Assembly (NCBI GenBank): GCA_021775425.1
Contig: JAJFHX010000003.1
Span: 1 to 64,000 of the forward strand
Length of the DNA stretch: 64,000 nt
Direction: 5' to 3'
Origin: Hyphomicrobiales bacterium
GTDB taxonomy: Bacteria > Pseudomonadota > Alphaproteobacteria > Rhizobiales > HXMU1428-3
In this document: positions 57,078-64,000 of the stretch, one piece after another
Numbering within the stretch: position 1 is the first letter of the stretch
Layout of the letters: each line of letters starts with the position of its first letter
Notes under the pieces: model-generated
What the model saw: the letters and a program-made list of their open reading frames with translations, nothing else
The model's database searches: none
Told to the model about the DNA's origin: nothing
Made by a program: the position numbers and the translations under genes

Positions 57078-57118
57078 CAAAAAATGGGGGCAGCATGGCA
57101 AAACAAGCTGGCCCCATT
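57078..57118 (-). terminator. intrinsic terminator between rpmH and rnpA
   Basis: On the minus strand AATGGGGCCAGC and GCTGCCCCCATT pair with one mismatch around a 12-base loop and are followed by six T. It lies just after rpmH. Partial termination here would let S34 protein mRNA far exceed rnpA mRNA, as both genes share an operon. Confidence 0.75.
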
Positions 57119-57158
57119 CAATAATCTGAAAGACGAAAAATCGAAATCCTGCGCAAAA

Positions 57159-57293
57159 TTATGCGCTTAATTTTTTACGACCGCGCGAACGACGGTTCGC
57201 CAGCACCTGGCGTCCACCAGTGGTTGCTTTGCGGGCTCTGAAGCCGTGACGACGCTTGCGAACAAGGCGGCTTGGTTGATAAGTACGTTTCAC
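57159..57293 (-). CDS. rpmH: 50S ribosomal protein L34
   Basis: A 44-residue, highly basic ribosomal protein: [20 protein letters not shown] and then [20 protein letters not shown]. The start is GTG at 57293 with GGAG eight bases upstream. It is too short for most gene-finding cut-offs, but the sequence is unmistakable. It heads the rpmH-rnpA-yidC-engB unit. Confidence 0.97.
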   Translation of the reverse strand: MKRTYQPSRLVRKRRHGFRARKATTGGRQVLANRRSRGRKKLSA

Positions 57294-57908
57294 TGTTATT
57301 CTCCAATAAAATCAGTCTATTAGCTGATCATGTCATGTAAAAGAGCTGGTAAATAAATAGCGCCTGCCAATCAGGTGCGAAAGCCATATTAAAAAATACC
57401 GCAAAAGCGTTACAGGAACTTAAAAAATCTTAGAAATCAAGGTCCGGTAAAGCTATAATTTCAACCTGAAACAGCTCCAGCCACGATCTTAACAATAGAA
57501 AACCCGCCATATGAGCAGACCTCATATCAGCAAGTTTGTTATGACAAGATATTCATGGCAGAATCTGCTGCAGTCAGCTGTACTTATTCAGCGCATCTCT
57601 TCAAAAAAGGCATATAGCCAGCACATTCCCTGAATGTCAATAAATAACACAGCCAAATGGCATTTTCATCCGCTATCACAAAGCGACCCAGCCCGTGCCA
57701 TATTATGCCGTCAATCACCATGTCACCCATCATATGATGGATAGGTCGCAAGCCAGATGGCTGAATAGTTGCCGTTCACAGCCCTTCACACTTGTTTGAA
57801 AACATATGAGCATTCAAAGCCACATGGCTGTGCTACCACAATAGGCAAGCAAACCATGTGTATGTTTGCTGATATGAACATTCACAAAGAAGATCAGAAT
57901 TTAGATTT
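57294..57908. other. 615-base spacer between rpmH and the DUF547 gene
   Basis: Divergent gap. It should contain the strong rpmH promoter and the promoter of the DUF547 gene. A 40-codon frame at 57511 lacks a ribosome site and is rejected. I see no DnaA-box cluster or other sign of a replication origin, although rpmH is near oriC in some bacteria. Confidence 0.5.
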
Positions 57909-58832
57909 ATGACCAGCACCAGTATAAATAGCCCGCAAAACGATCTGAACATTGTTGAAAAGCAGGCCGGAAGTTTTATAAAGCCATCGCCATTGTTGGT
58001 AAAAATCAGGCCAGCAATAATCATGGCTATTCTTGCCCTGATATTCAATGCGTATGCCTTCACGCCGAAAGCGGTTGCAGCCTCAGTTACCGAACAGTTC
58101 TCAACTGCAGAAACTTCATCAGAGAAAACAATCGATCACAGCGATCTGAGCAAACTTCTCCAAGCTTATGTCAAACGAGATAATGCGGGCCTGAACCGGG
58201 TTGATTATAAGTCATTTAAAAACAGCGCCCCGGCTCTCAATGCCTATATCAACAAACTTCAGCAGCAAAAAGTCACCCGCCTCAATAAAAACGAACAATT
58301 CGCCTATTGGTCCAATCTCTATAATGCCCTGACCATCAAAGTAATCCTCGATGCATACCCTGTTCGTTCGATTAAAGACATCGACATCTCCCCTGGCCTG
58401 TTCGCAGATGGTCCATGGGGCAAAAAACTGATAAAAATAGAAGGAACAGAGATCAGCCTTGATGACATTGAGCACCAGATCTTGCGCAAAGTGTTTCACG
58501 ACCCAAGAGTTCACTACGCTGTCAATTGCGCATCGGTTGGTTGCCCAAACCTGCAAAAAGAAGCGTTTGAAGGCAGCAAACTCAATCAGCAGCTTGATGC
58601 AGCCGCCGCAGATTATATCAACTCCAACCGGGGTGCCGTGGTAAAAAATAACCGGCTTGCCGTATCCAAAATCTACAGCTGGTTCAGCAAAGATTTTGGC
58701 AGTTCAGATGAAGCCATCATCAGACATTTAAAAAAATACGCCAAGCAAGATTTAAAACAAAAATTAAAATCCATCACAACCATAGACAGCAGCTTTTATG
58801 ACTGGTCGTTAAACGATCAGAAAAACAAGTAA
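57909..58832 (+). CDS. DUF547 domain-containing exported protein
   Basis: A 307-residue protein of the DUF547 family, function unknown. An N-terminal hydrophobic segment (about 38-52) ending in AVAA looks like a signal peptide or anchor after a 35-residue leader. The DUF547 core (about 95-260) has the typical NKNEQFAYWSNLYNALTIKVIL, SLDDIEHQILRKVFHDPRVHYAVNCASVGCPNL and AVSKIYSWFSKDFG. It lies 40 bases before the TVP38 gene and probably shares its transcript. Confidence 0.87.
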   Translation: MTSTSINSPQNDLNIVEKQAGSFIKPSPLLVKIRPAIIMAILALIFNAYAFTPKAVAASVTEQFSTAETSSEKTIDHSDLSKLLQAYVKRDNAGLNRVDYKSFKNSAPALNAYINKLQQQKVTRLNKNEQFAYWSNLYNALTIKVILDAYPVRSIKDIDISPGLFADGPWGKKLIKIEGTEISLDDIEHQILRKVFHDPRVHYAVNCASVGCPNLQKEAFEGSKLNQQLDAAAADYINSNRGAVVKNNRLAVSKIYSWFSKDFGSSDEAIIRHLKKYAKQDLKQKLKSITTIDSSFYDWSLNDQKNK

Positions 58833-58872
58833 CAAACCAGACAAGCAACCTTAAAACTGAATCGCAAAAAAC

Positions 58873-59727
58873 ATGACAGAGACAACTTCAAAATCACAAC
58901 CCCCCGCAACATCAAACGCAGATGTGCAGGCTAAAAAACAGACATCAGATGAACAATCCTCAACGCTGAAAAAGCTGTTGCCCGTTGTCGCTATTCTCGG
59001 GCTCATGGGTCTTGCCTTCTCGCAAGGGTGGCACAATTATCTGACCCTGAAAGAACTCGCGCTGAATTTAGAAACCCTTCGCACTTTTCTTGATCAGAAC
59101 TATGCATCCGCTATTGCAATTTTCATTCTGCTTTATGTGGCCGTGGCTGCGCTCTCAATCCCGGGCGGTGCGGTGGTGACAATTTCCGGTGGTTTGCTGT
59201 TTGGCTGGTTCATTGGCACCCTCGCCACCGTCACCGGCGCAACCATTGGCGCAACCCTGTTATTTCTTGCGGCCAAAACATCCCTTGGTGAAACACTGAA
59301 AGTCAAAACCGGCCCCTGGCTAAAGGACCTCCAAAAAGGCTTTGAAGAAAACGCCCTAAGCTACATGTTTTTCCTGCGTCTTGTACCGGTATTTCCGTTT
59401 TGGCTGGTCAATCTCGCGCCAGCATTGCTGGGCGTAAATCTGGGAACTTACCTGTTCGCCACCTTTTTCGGCATCATCCCCGGCTCATTGGCCTTTTCCT
59501 ATGTGGGGCAAGGCCTTGAAAGTGTCATCATGGCGCAAAAGGCAGCCTATGAAAGCTGCCTTGCCTCAAACACAGCCGCTAGCAATGAGGCCAGCGCATG
59601 TAGTTTCGAACTGGATGCATCTGCCCTCATCACAACAGACCTCATTATAGCCTTTGCATTATTAAGTGTGGTTTCTTTGCTGCCAGTCCTTATCAAACGA
59701 TTGCGCAAAGCCGGTCAATCGGCTTAA
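58873..59727 (+). CDS. TVP38/TMEM64-family membrane protein
   Basis: A 284-residue polytopic inner-membrane protein of the VTT/DedA superfamily. After a hydrophilic N terminus come several helices with the family motif ALSIPGGAVVTISGGLLFGWFIG, then RLVPVFPFWLVNLAPALLGV and GIIPGSLAFSYVGQGLES. In many proteobacteria this protein is encoded directly before a mercuric-reductase-like flavoprotein, as here, so the two probably work together. Confidence 0.88.
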   Translation: MTETTSKSQPPATSNADVQAKKQTSDEQSSTLKKLLPVVAILGLMGLAFSQGWHNYLTLKELALNLETLRTFLDQNYASAIAIFILLYVAVAALSIPGGAVVTISGGLLFGWFIGTLATVTGATIGATLLFLAAKTSLGETLKVKTGPWLKDLQKGFEENALSYMFFLRLVPVFPFWLVNLAPALLGVNLGTYLFATFFGIIPGSLAFSYVGQGLESVIMAQKAAYESCLASNTAASNEASACSFELDASALITTDLIIAFALLSVVSLLPVLIKRLRKAGQSA

Positions 59728-59790
59728 ATTTATCAACCACTCAAAACATTCTGGCGGCAAGCCTCAACAGAATTTTTAAGGAACATTTCA

Positions 59791-61215
59791 ATGTCTCATT
59801 TACTCACACCAGACCTATGTGTAATCGGCGCTGGCTCGGGCGGGCTCTCAGTTGCAGCCGCTGCCGCCCAGCTTGGTGTTGATGTGGTGCTGATCGAAAG
59901 ACATAAAATGGGCGGTGATTGCCTGAACACTGGCTGCGTTCCCTCAAAAGCCTTACTGGCAGCCGCCAAACGTGCCCACCTCATGCGCACGCCAAACAAA
60001 TTCGGCATCGCCCCGCATGAACCCTCAATTGATACGCGCGCAGTCAACAGACATGTCGCAGAAGTCATCGCCGCGATAGAGCCAAACGATTCCGTTGAAC
60101 GCTTTCAGGGTTTAGGCGTCCATGTCATTCAAAACGAAGCTTTTTTTAAAGACAGCTACACCATTATCGCCGGGCAGTATGAAGTTAAAGCGAGACGAAC
60201 AATCATCGCCACCGGCTCCTCTCCGGCCATTCCGCCCATCCCCGGGCTTGAGAATGTCAATTTTTTTACCAATGAAACCATCTTTCAGAACAGCCAGGTA
60301 CTCCCACATCTTATCATCATCGGCGGCGGCCCCATCGGCATGGAAATGGCACAGGCTCACCGCCGCCTTGGTTCCAAAGTCACCGTGATAGAAGCCATGA
60401 AAGCACTTGGTAAAGATGACCCTGAATTAACCGGCGTGGTGCTTGAGCGGTTAAGAGAAGAGGGCATCGAAATTCATGAAGAAGTTCGTGTTGAAGGCGC
60501 GATGCAGGATATATCCGGCATCACCCTTAAAGTTGTCAAAGGCAATGAGCAGGGTGAAATCAAAGGCACCCATCTGATGATCGCGGCTGGCCGCAAACCA
60601 AACATTGAAAGCCTGAAGCTTGAAAACGCCGGCATCCATTTTGACCGCCGCGGCATCAAGGTCAACAAGGGTCTGGTCACATCAAACAGTAAAGTGTTTG
60701 CAATCGGCGATGTGGCCGGCGGCCTCCAGTTCACACATATGGCCAATTATCACGCTGGCATTGTTATCCGCCGGGCTCTTTTCCGCATGTGGGCAAAGGT
60801 GGATACCAATATCATTCCCTGGGTCACATATACCGACCCTGAGCTCGCACACATCGGCCTGACAGAAGCTGAAGCTCAAAAGAAATACGGAAAAGTCCAT
60901 GTGCTGCGCTGGCAATATGCTGAAAATGACCGCGCCCAGGCCGAACATAAAACCGATGGCCTTGTAAAACTGATCACGACCAAAAAAGGCAAAATCCTTG
61001 GTTGTTCTATTGTTGGTGAACATGCCGGCGAATTAATCCAGATGTGGTCGCTGGCTATTTCCTCAAATCTCAACATCAAGGCAATGACTGGCTTTGTCTC
61101 CCCTTACCCGACCCTGAGTGAAATCAACAAACGCGTAGCGTATACCTACTTCCAGCCAAAACTGATGAGCCCTATGCTCAGAAAGCTGGTTAAGTTTCTC
61201 TCCAAATTTGGCTAA
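59791..61215 (+). CDS. mercuric-reductase-like FAD pyridine nucleotide-disulfide oxidoreductase
   Basis: A 474-residue flavoprotein of the dihydrolipoamide dehydrogenase/mercuric reductase group. It has the FAD loop GAGSGGLSVAAAAAQLG, the redox pair in GGDCLNTGCVPSKAL, the NAD-binding GGGPIGMEMAQAHRRLG and the second FAD motif VFAIGDVAGG. It lacks the N-terminal metal-binding domain and the C-terminal vicinal cysteines of true MerA, so mercury reduction is unlikely. The short C-terminal tail ends in LRKLVKFLSKFG. Confidence 0.88.
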   Translation: MSHLLTPDLCVIGAGSGGLSVAAAAAQLGVDVVLIERHKMGGDCLNTGCVPSKALLAAAKRAHLMRTPNKFGIAPHEPSIDTRAVNRHVAEVIAAIEPNDSVERFQGLGVHVIQNEAFFKDSYTIIAGQYEVKARRTIIATGSSPAIPPIPGLENVNFFTNETIFQNSQVLPHLIIIGGGPIGMEMAQAHRRLGSKVTVIEAMKALGKDDPELTGVVLERLREEGIEIHEEVRVEGAMQDISGITLKVVKGNEQGEIKGTHLMIAAGRKPNIESLKLENAGIHFDRRGIKVNKGLVTSNSKVFAIGDVAGGLQFTHMANYHAGIVIRRALFRMWAKVDTNIIPWVTYTDPELAHIGLTEAEAQKKYGKVHVLRWQYAENDRAQAEHKTDGLVKLITTKKGKILGCSIVGEHAGELIQMWSLAISSNLNIKAMTGFVSPYPTLSEINKRVAYTYFQPKLMSPMLRKLVKFLSKFG

Positions 61216-61418
61216 TCACGCTTTATCTGGCGAACCTCAACCCGGCCATAATAACGCGAAAATTACATGCGAAAACAAAGCTAAATCCTTTGTTTTAAAA
61301 GCGTTATGGAAAATTATCCATTTTTCGCTACAATATAGAGCTACCAGCAGTTACACAGTTTTGACTAAGGATCAAAGCTGTCATAATCCGGCAAAAGCCG
61401 TGGGTGAGGAACAGTTCG

Positions 61419-63032
61419 TTGAATATATTAAACCAGAGTCCAAAGGTCGCAGAAGGGGTCAGCCTGTCAGCTAAGCTACTGATCCTGACGCTGCTGTTTG
61501 TGATGCTGGCCGAAGTTCTGATCTTTCTCCCCTCGATTGGCAATTACCGGCAAAACTGGCTGGCCGAACGAATGAGCGCCGCGAAAATTGCGGCCCTTGC
61601 TGTTGAAGCAGCGCCAGACAATCAGGTGCCGGAAAAATTGCGCTGGGAGTTGCTGAACAACGCCCAGGTCTACGCTGTTGCCCTGAAACAGAACAACCGC
61701 CGTCATCTCATTTTACAATCTCCCATGCCGCGCCCTGTTATGGCGCATTTTGACATGCGGGATCAAAACCTGTTCTCTCTCATTCGTGATGCCATCATGG
61801 TTTATTTCGAACCGGATGATATGCTCATCCGTGTTGTCGACAAACCAGCCATGACCAATGTCGAATATCTTGAAGTGCTGATGGTCCAGGGCCCTTTGAA
61901 AAAAGATATGATCAGTTTTGCTTTAAACATTCTTGGCCTCTCAATCATCATTTCCATGTTTACCGCCGCGCTTGTTTATCTGGCGCTCAACCGTTTGCTG
62001 GTGCGCCCCATCGGCCAGCTCACACAAAACATGATGCATTTTAGCGAAAACCCCGAAGACCCATTGCGCAAAGTGGCGCCAAGTGGCCGCAAGGACGAAA
62101 TCGGCACGGTTGAAAAAGAACTGCTGGCCCTGCAAACTGATTTATCATCCTTGTTAAAACAAAAAACCAGATTGGCCAATCTCGGTGCAGCAGTGAGTAA
62201 AATCAATCATGATCTGAGAAACATGCTCGGCACAGCGCAGATCGTCTCGGACAGATTAACTGGCATTTCAGACCCGACAGTGCAACGCATCACCCCCCGT
62301 CTGGTTCGCGCAATTGATCGTTCAATCAAACTCTGCACAGACACCCTTCAATACGGAAAACTGGATGAAAACATCCAGAGCCGTAAGGAATTTTCATTTA
62401 AGCATCTGCTGAAAGAGGTTCTGGAAGAACAAGGCCTGCCAAGAGCCGCCATCCAGATTGATTATCAGGGTGAAGACACCAACATTTTTGGTGACCAGGA
62501 ACAGCTTTACCGCGTGTTCAGCAATCTAGTCCGCAATTCCGTTCAGGCACTTGAGGCTGAAAAGTTTTCGTCTGAACCAAACAAAATCATCCTTAATCTG
62601 AGTGAGCAGGATCAGTCGATAGTCATAGACATAAAAGATACCGGCCCCGGCCTGCCTGAAAAAGCGCAGCAACATATGTTTGAAGCTTTCAAAGGCAGTT
62701 ATAGAAAAGGTGGCACCGGGCTGGGATTGGCCATTGCCGCGGAAATCATCCATGCCCATAATGGCGAAATCTCTTATCAAAACGGAGAAAGCGGCGCCCA
62801 TTTTCAGATCAAGCTTCCATCAAAAGGCACACGACAGGAAGGCCCTGGTGTGAAAACGAAAACGCTGAACCATGATCAAAACAAGACTGAGGAAAACGAA
62901 GTTCAAAAAGCAACTGATTTTAAGCAGCCAGAACAGACAGCAGATGATCAGCTCGCCGCAATTTCAAAGACTGTGACTGAAAATGGTAAAGACGATCAAA
63001 TGGCTGACAGCACCCGTAATATCGTCAAATAA
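61419..63032 (+). CDS. sensor histidine kinase (no partner regulator nearby)
   Basis: An inner-membrane sensor kinase of 537 residues. A first helix near 15-40 and a second near 170-195 bracket a periplasmic sensor region. A HAMP segment (LLVRPIGQLTQNMM), the phosphorylation box KINHDLRNMLGTAQ and the ATP-binding motifs NLVRNSVQAL, DTGPGLP and GTGLGLAIAAEI follow. A charged 70-residue tail (SKGTRQEGPG onward) is low-complexity. I chose TTG 61419, seven bases after AGGAA; GTG 61404 is also in frame. No response regulator is adjacent. Confidence 0.88.
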   Translation: MNILNQSPKVAEGVSLSAKLLILTLLFVMLAEVLIFLPSIGNYRQNWLAERMSAAKIAALAVEAAPDNQVPEKLRWELLNNAQVYAVALKQNNRRHLILQSPMPRPVMAHFDMRDQNLFSLIRDAIMVYFEPDDMLIRVVDKPAMTNVEYLEVLMVQGPLKKDMISFALNILGLSIIISMFTAALVYLALNRLLVRPIGQLTQNMMHFSENPEDPLRKVAPSGRKDEIGTVEKELLALQTDLSSLLKQKTRLANLGAAVSKINHDLRNMLGTAQIVSDRLTGISDPTVQRITPRLVRAIDRSIKLCTDTLQYGKLDENIQSRKEFSFKHLLKEVLEEQGLPRAAIQIDYQGEDTNIFGDQEQLYRVFSNLVRNSVQALEAEKFSSEPNKIILNLSEQDQSIVIDIKDTGPGLPEKAQQHMFEAFKGSYRKGGTGLGLAIAAEIIHAHNGEISYQNGESGAHFQIKLPSKGTRQEGPGVKTKTLNHDQNKTEENEVQKATDFKQPEQTADDQLAAISKTVTENGKDDQMADSTRNIVK

Positions 63033-63242
63033 CCATGAAAACCGGCTGAATGAAGCAACTGAATATTCTTCACAAAACCCACTTGCATTTAAACAATGAA
63101 ACAGCTAGTAATACCGCCTGACCAGTGGCAAACAGCTTATAGCTGAATTCCACAAAGCCTCAGAGCTGCTGTTATTCATTAATTATGTAATGACAGTCCA
63201 TAATGGTCAGAATGCGGGAGCAATACAATTCTCCCCATAAGG

Positions 63243-63319
63243 GCGCCGGTAGCTCAGCTGGATAGAGTACCTGACTACGAATCAGGGGGTCGGGAGTTCG
63301 AATCTTCCCCGGCGCGCCA
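63243..63319 (+). tRNA. tRNA-Arg (anticodon ACG)
   Basis: A complete tRNA of 77 bases with an encoded CCA. The acceptor arm pairs GCGCCGG with CCGGCGC. The anticodon stem CCTGA/TCAGG encloses CTACGAA, giving ACG, read as ICG after deamination. The T-loop is GTTCGAAT. tRNA-Arg genes are frequent integration sites, and foreign-looking genes begin just downstream. Confidence 0.95.
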
Positions 63320-63655
63320 ATAAAATCAATGACTTAGCTCATTATTGATTTACCGAAAAATCCAAATGTATACCATATGTCTACCAAAATGACAGAAGTC
63401 TAAATCGTAAAATTTACGATCTATGTATCGTATGTCGTCATAGGAGACCTTTAAGAGACATGGTATCTCTCTCGGTTAATTGATTTTCATTGACGACGTC
63501 TTCCTCCCTAATATCAAAAAAGGTAAGAGAACCCGTAATTCATACTGATCAATTTAATGGTGAGTTAACTGCAAGTCATAAATTGGTTTCTTGCTGTTCA
63601 ACAGCCGAGTAGGTAATTCGCAGATCGCACGGTATAATGAATCAGACAATGATTT
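63320..63655. other. spacer between tRNA-Arg and the methylase gene
   Basis: No gene is seen in these 336 bases. An imperfect hairpin (ATCAATGA and TCATTATTGAT) follows the tRNA. An exact 17-base palindrome lies at 63404-63420, and a further short stretch reads AGGAGACC without a frame behind it. This is likely to be the attachment-side end of an integrated element. Confidence 0.45.
63404..63420. promoter_or_regulatory. 17-base palindrome downstream of tRNA-Arg
   Basis: ATCGTAAA and TTTACGAT flank a single A. Perfect short dyads like this are typical repressor or integrase/excisionase sites. Its place between tRNA-Arg and the methylase gene fits an island regulator, but no binding protein is identified. 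Confidence 0.35.
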
Positions 63656-64000
63656 ATGCGTACTGCCAATCTACAAAACTTACCAACGATCAGCACAAAA
63701 GAACTGCTTCGGCGCACCAATTTAGAGACGCGCAATCGTAAATTCTTAGAAGATCTCAGAAGTCCATCCAATCCCAAAAGATATAAACGCTATACCGCCA
63801 CCCCGCTACGCTATGCAGGCGGTAAAACGCTTGGTGTTGGTTATGTATTGGAAAAGATCCCGCCGTCCGTTAAGCGCGTTGTCTCCCCCTTTATGGGTGG
63901 TGGTTCTGTTGAAATTGCCATTGCCAATGAGCTAAACTTGCCGGTCATCGGCTATGATATTTTCGATATCCTCGTTAATTTCTGGCAGGTCCAACTTAAG
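63656..64000 (+). CDS. D12-class DNA adenine methylase, 3' part missing at window end
   Basis: The frame from ATG 63656 runs open for 115 codons to the last base of the window. It contains the N6-adenine methylase start motif PLRYAGGK near residue 50, and the SAM-binding motif FMGGGSVEIAIA near 80, followed by GYDIFDILVNFW, where the Dam family normally has YDxNxxLxxxY. A basic 45-residue N-terminal extension precedes the first motif. Such genes are common in prophages and restriction-modification islands. Without the rest I cannot tell a lone regulatory methylase from one with a partner nuclease. Confidence 0.8.
   Translation, partial: MRTANLQNLPTISTKELLRRTNLETRNRKFLEDLRSPSNPKRYKRYTATPLRYAGGKTLGVGYVLEKIPPSVKRVVSPFMGGGSVEIAIANELNLPVIGYDIFDILVNFWQVQLK

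Noticed and set aside
57511-57633. 40-codon plus-strand reading frame
   Set aside because: No ribosome site, no recognisable motif and no sign of conservation; probably chance.
57294-57908. Replication origin near rpmH
   Set aside because: No cluster of DnaA boxes and no dnaA or dnaN gene; in this order rpmH is not usually beside the origin.
59791-61215. True mercuric reductase
   Set aside because: No N-terminal metal-binding domain, no C-terminal vicinal cysteines and no mer genes nearby; only the general flavoprotein family is supported.
61419-63032. Hybrid kinase with a receiver domain in the long C-terminal tail
   Set aside because: The tail after the ATPase domain is charged and low-complexity and lacks the aspartate pocket of a receiver domain.

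Overview
The window reads as the chromosome of an alphaproteobacterium of the order Hyphomicrobiales (Rhizobiales), with a GC content that looks unusually low for that group (by eye, mid-40s percent; not computed). This rests on conserved gene order: miaB-phoH-ybeY-corC-lnt-XRE regulator-metK-trmB-rimP-nusA-ylxR-infB-rbfA-truB-rpsO-pnp; fabI-fabB-fabA divergent from an irr-type Fur regulator; and argB, engB, yidC, rnpA, rpmH close together. No rRNA, CRISPR array, transposase or plasmid-type gene was seen.

Layout. 1-7.4 kb: dsbB, a DedA/YqaA-type membrane protein, tRNA-Leu(CAA), a D-Ala-D-Ala carboxypeptidase with a lysine-rich tail, an EamA transporter, a small protein, a Wzx-like flippase, a GNAT acetyltransferase and a CAP-domain lipoprotein. 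7.9-12.5 kb: an uncharacterised two-gene unit, a winged-helix-like protein overlapping a large ATPase with an AAA-type N-terminal and a HerA-type C-terminal module. 12.7-19 kb: cobalamin genes cobG, cobH, cobI, a cbiG-cobJ fusion and cbiD. 19-39.4 kb: the long translation/RNA block from miaB to pnp, ending in a strong terminator. 39.4-41.1 kb: an old yellow enzyme divergent from an HxlR regulator. 41-45.6 kb: murI, fabI, fabB, fabA and irr. 45.7-51 kb: a TPR lipoprotein, rpsU, purE-purK, two small DUF465 genes and argB. 51.4-53.5 kb: a ClpN-domain protein with a disordered repeat region and a membrane anchor. 53.9-57.3 kb: engB-yidC-rnpA-rpmH on the minus strand. 57.9-63 kb: a DUF547 protein, a TVP38-type membrane protein, a mercuric-reductase-like flavoprotein and a histidine kinase without a partner. 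63.2-64 kb: tRNA-Arg(ACG), then a DNA adenine methylase cut by the window edge, probably the start of an integrated element.

The most striking non-coding feature is a family of short hairpin repeats in seven clusters (12.6, 14.2-14.5, 17.7-17.9, 20.9-21.1, 31.4-31.6, 36.8-36.9 and 53.6-53.9 kb). All copies lie on the plus strand and each cluster follows the 3' end of a plus-strand gene, usually inside an operon. The stem sequences differ between copies but change in matched pairs, which points to selection on, or replication through, a folded form. One cluster lies directly before ylxR, which has lost any recognisable start codon.

The best candidates for undescribed biology are the winged-helix/AAA-HerA pair, the hairpin repeat family, and the ClpN-domain membrane protein. 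Functions for all three are inferred from motifs only.
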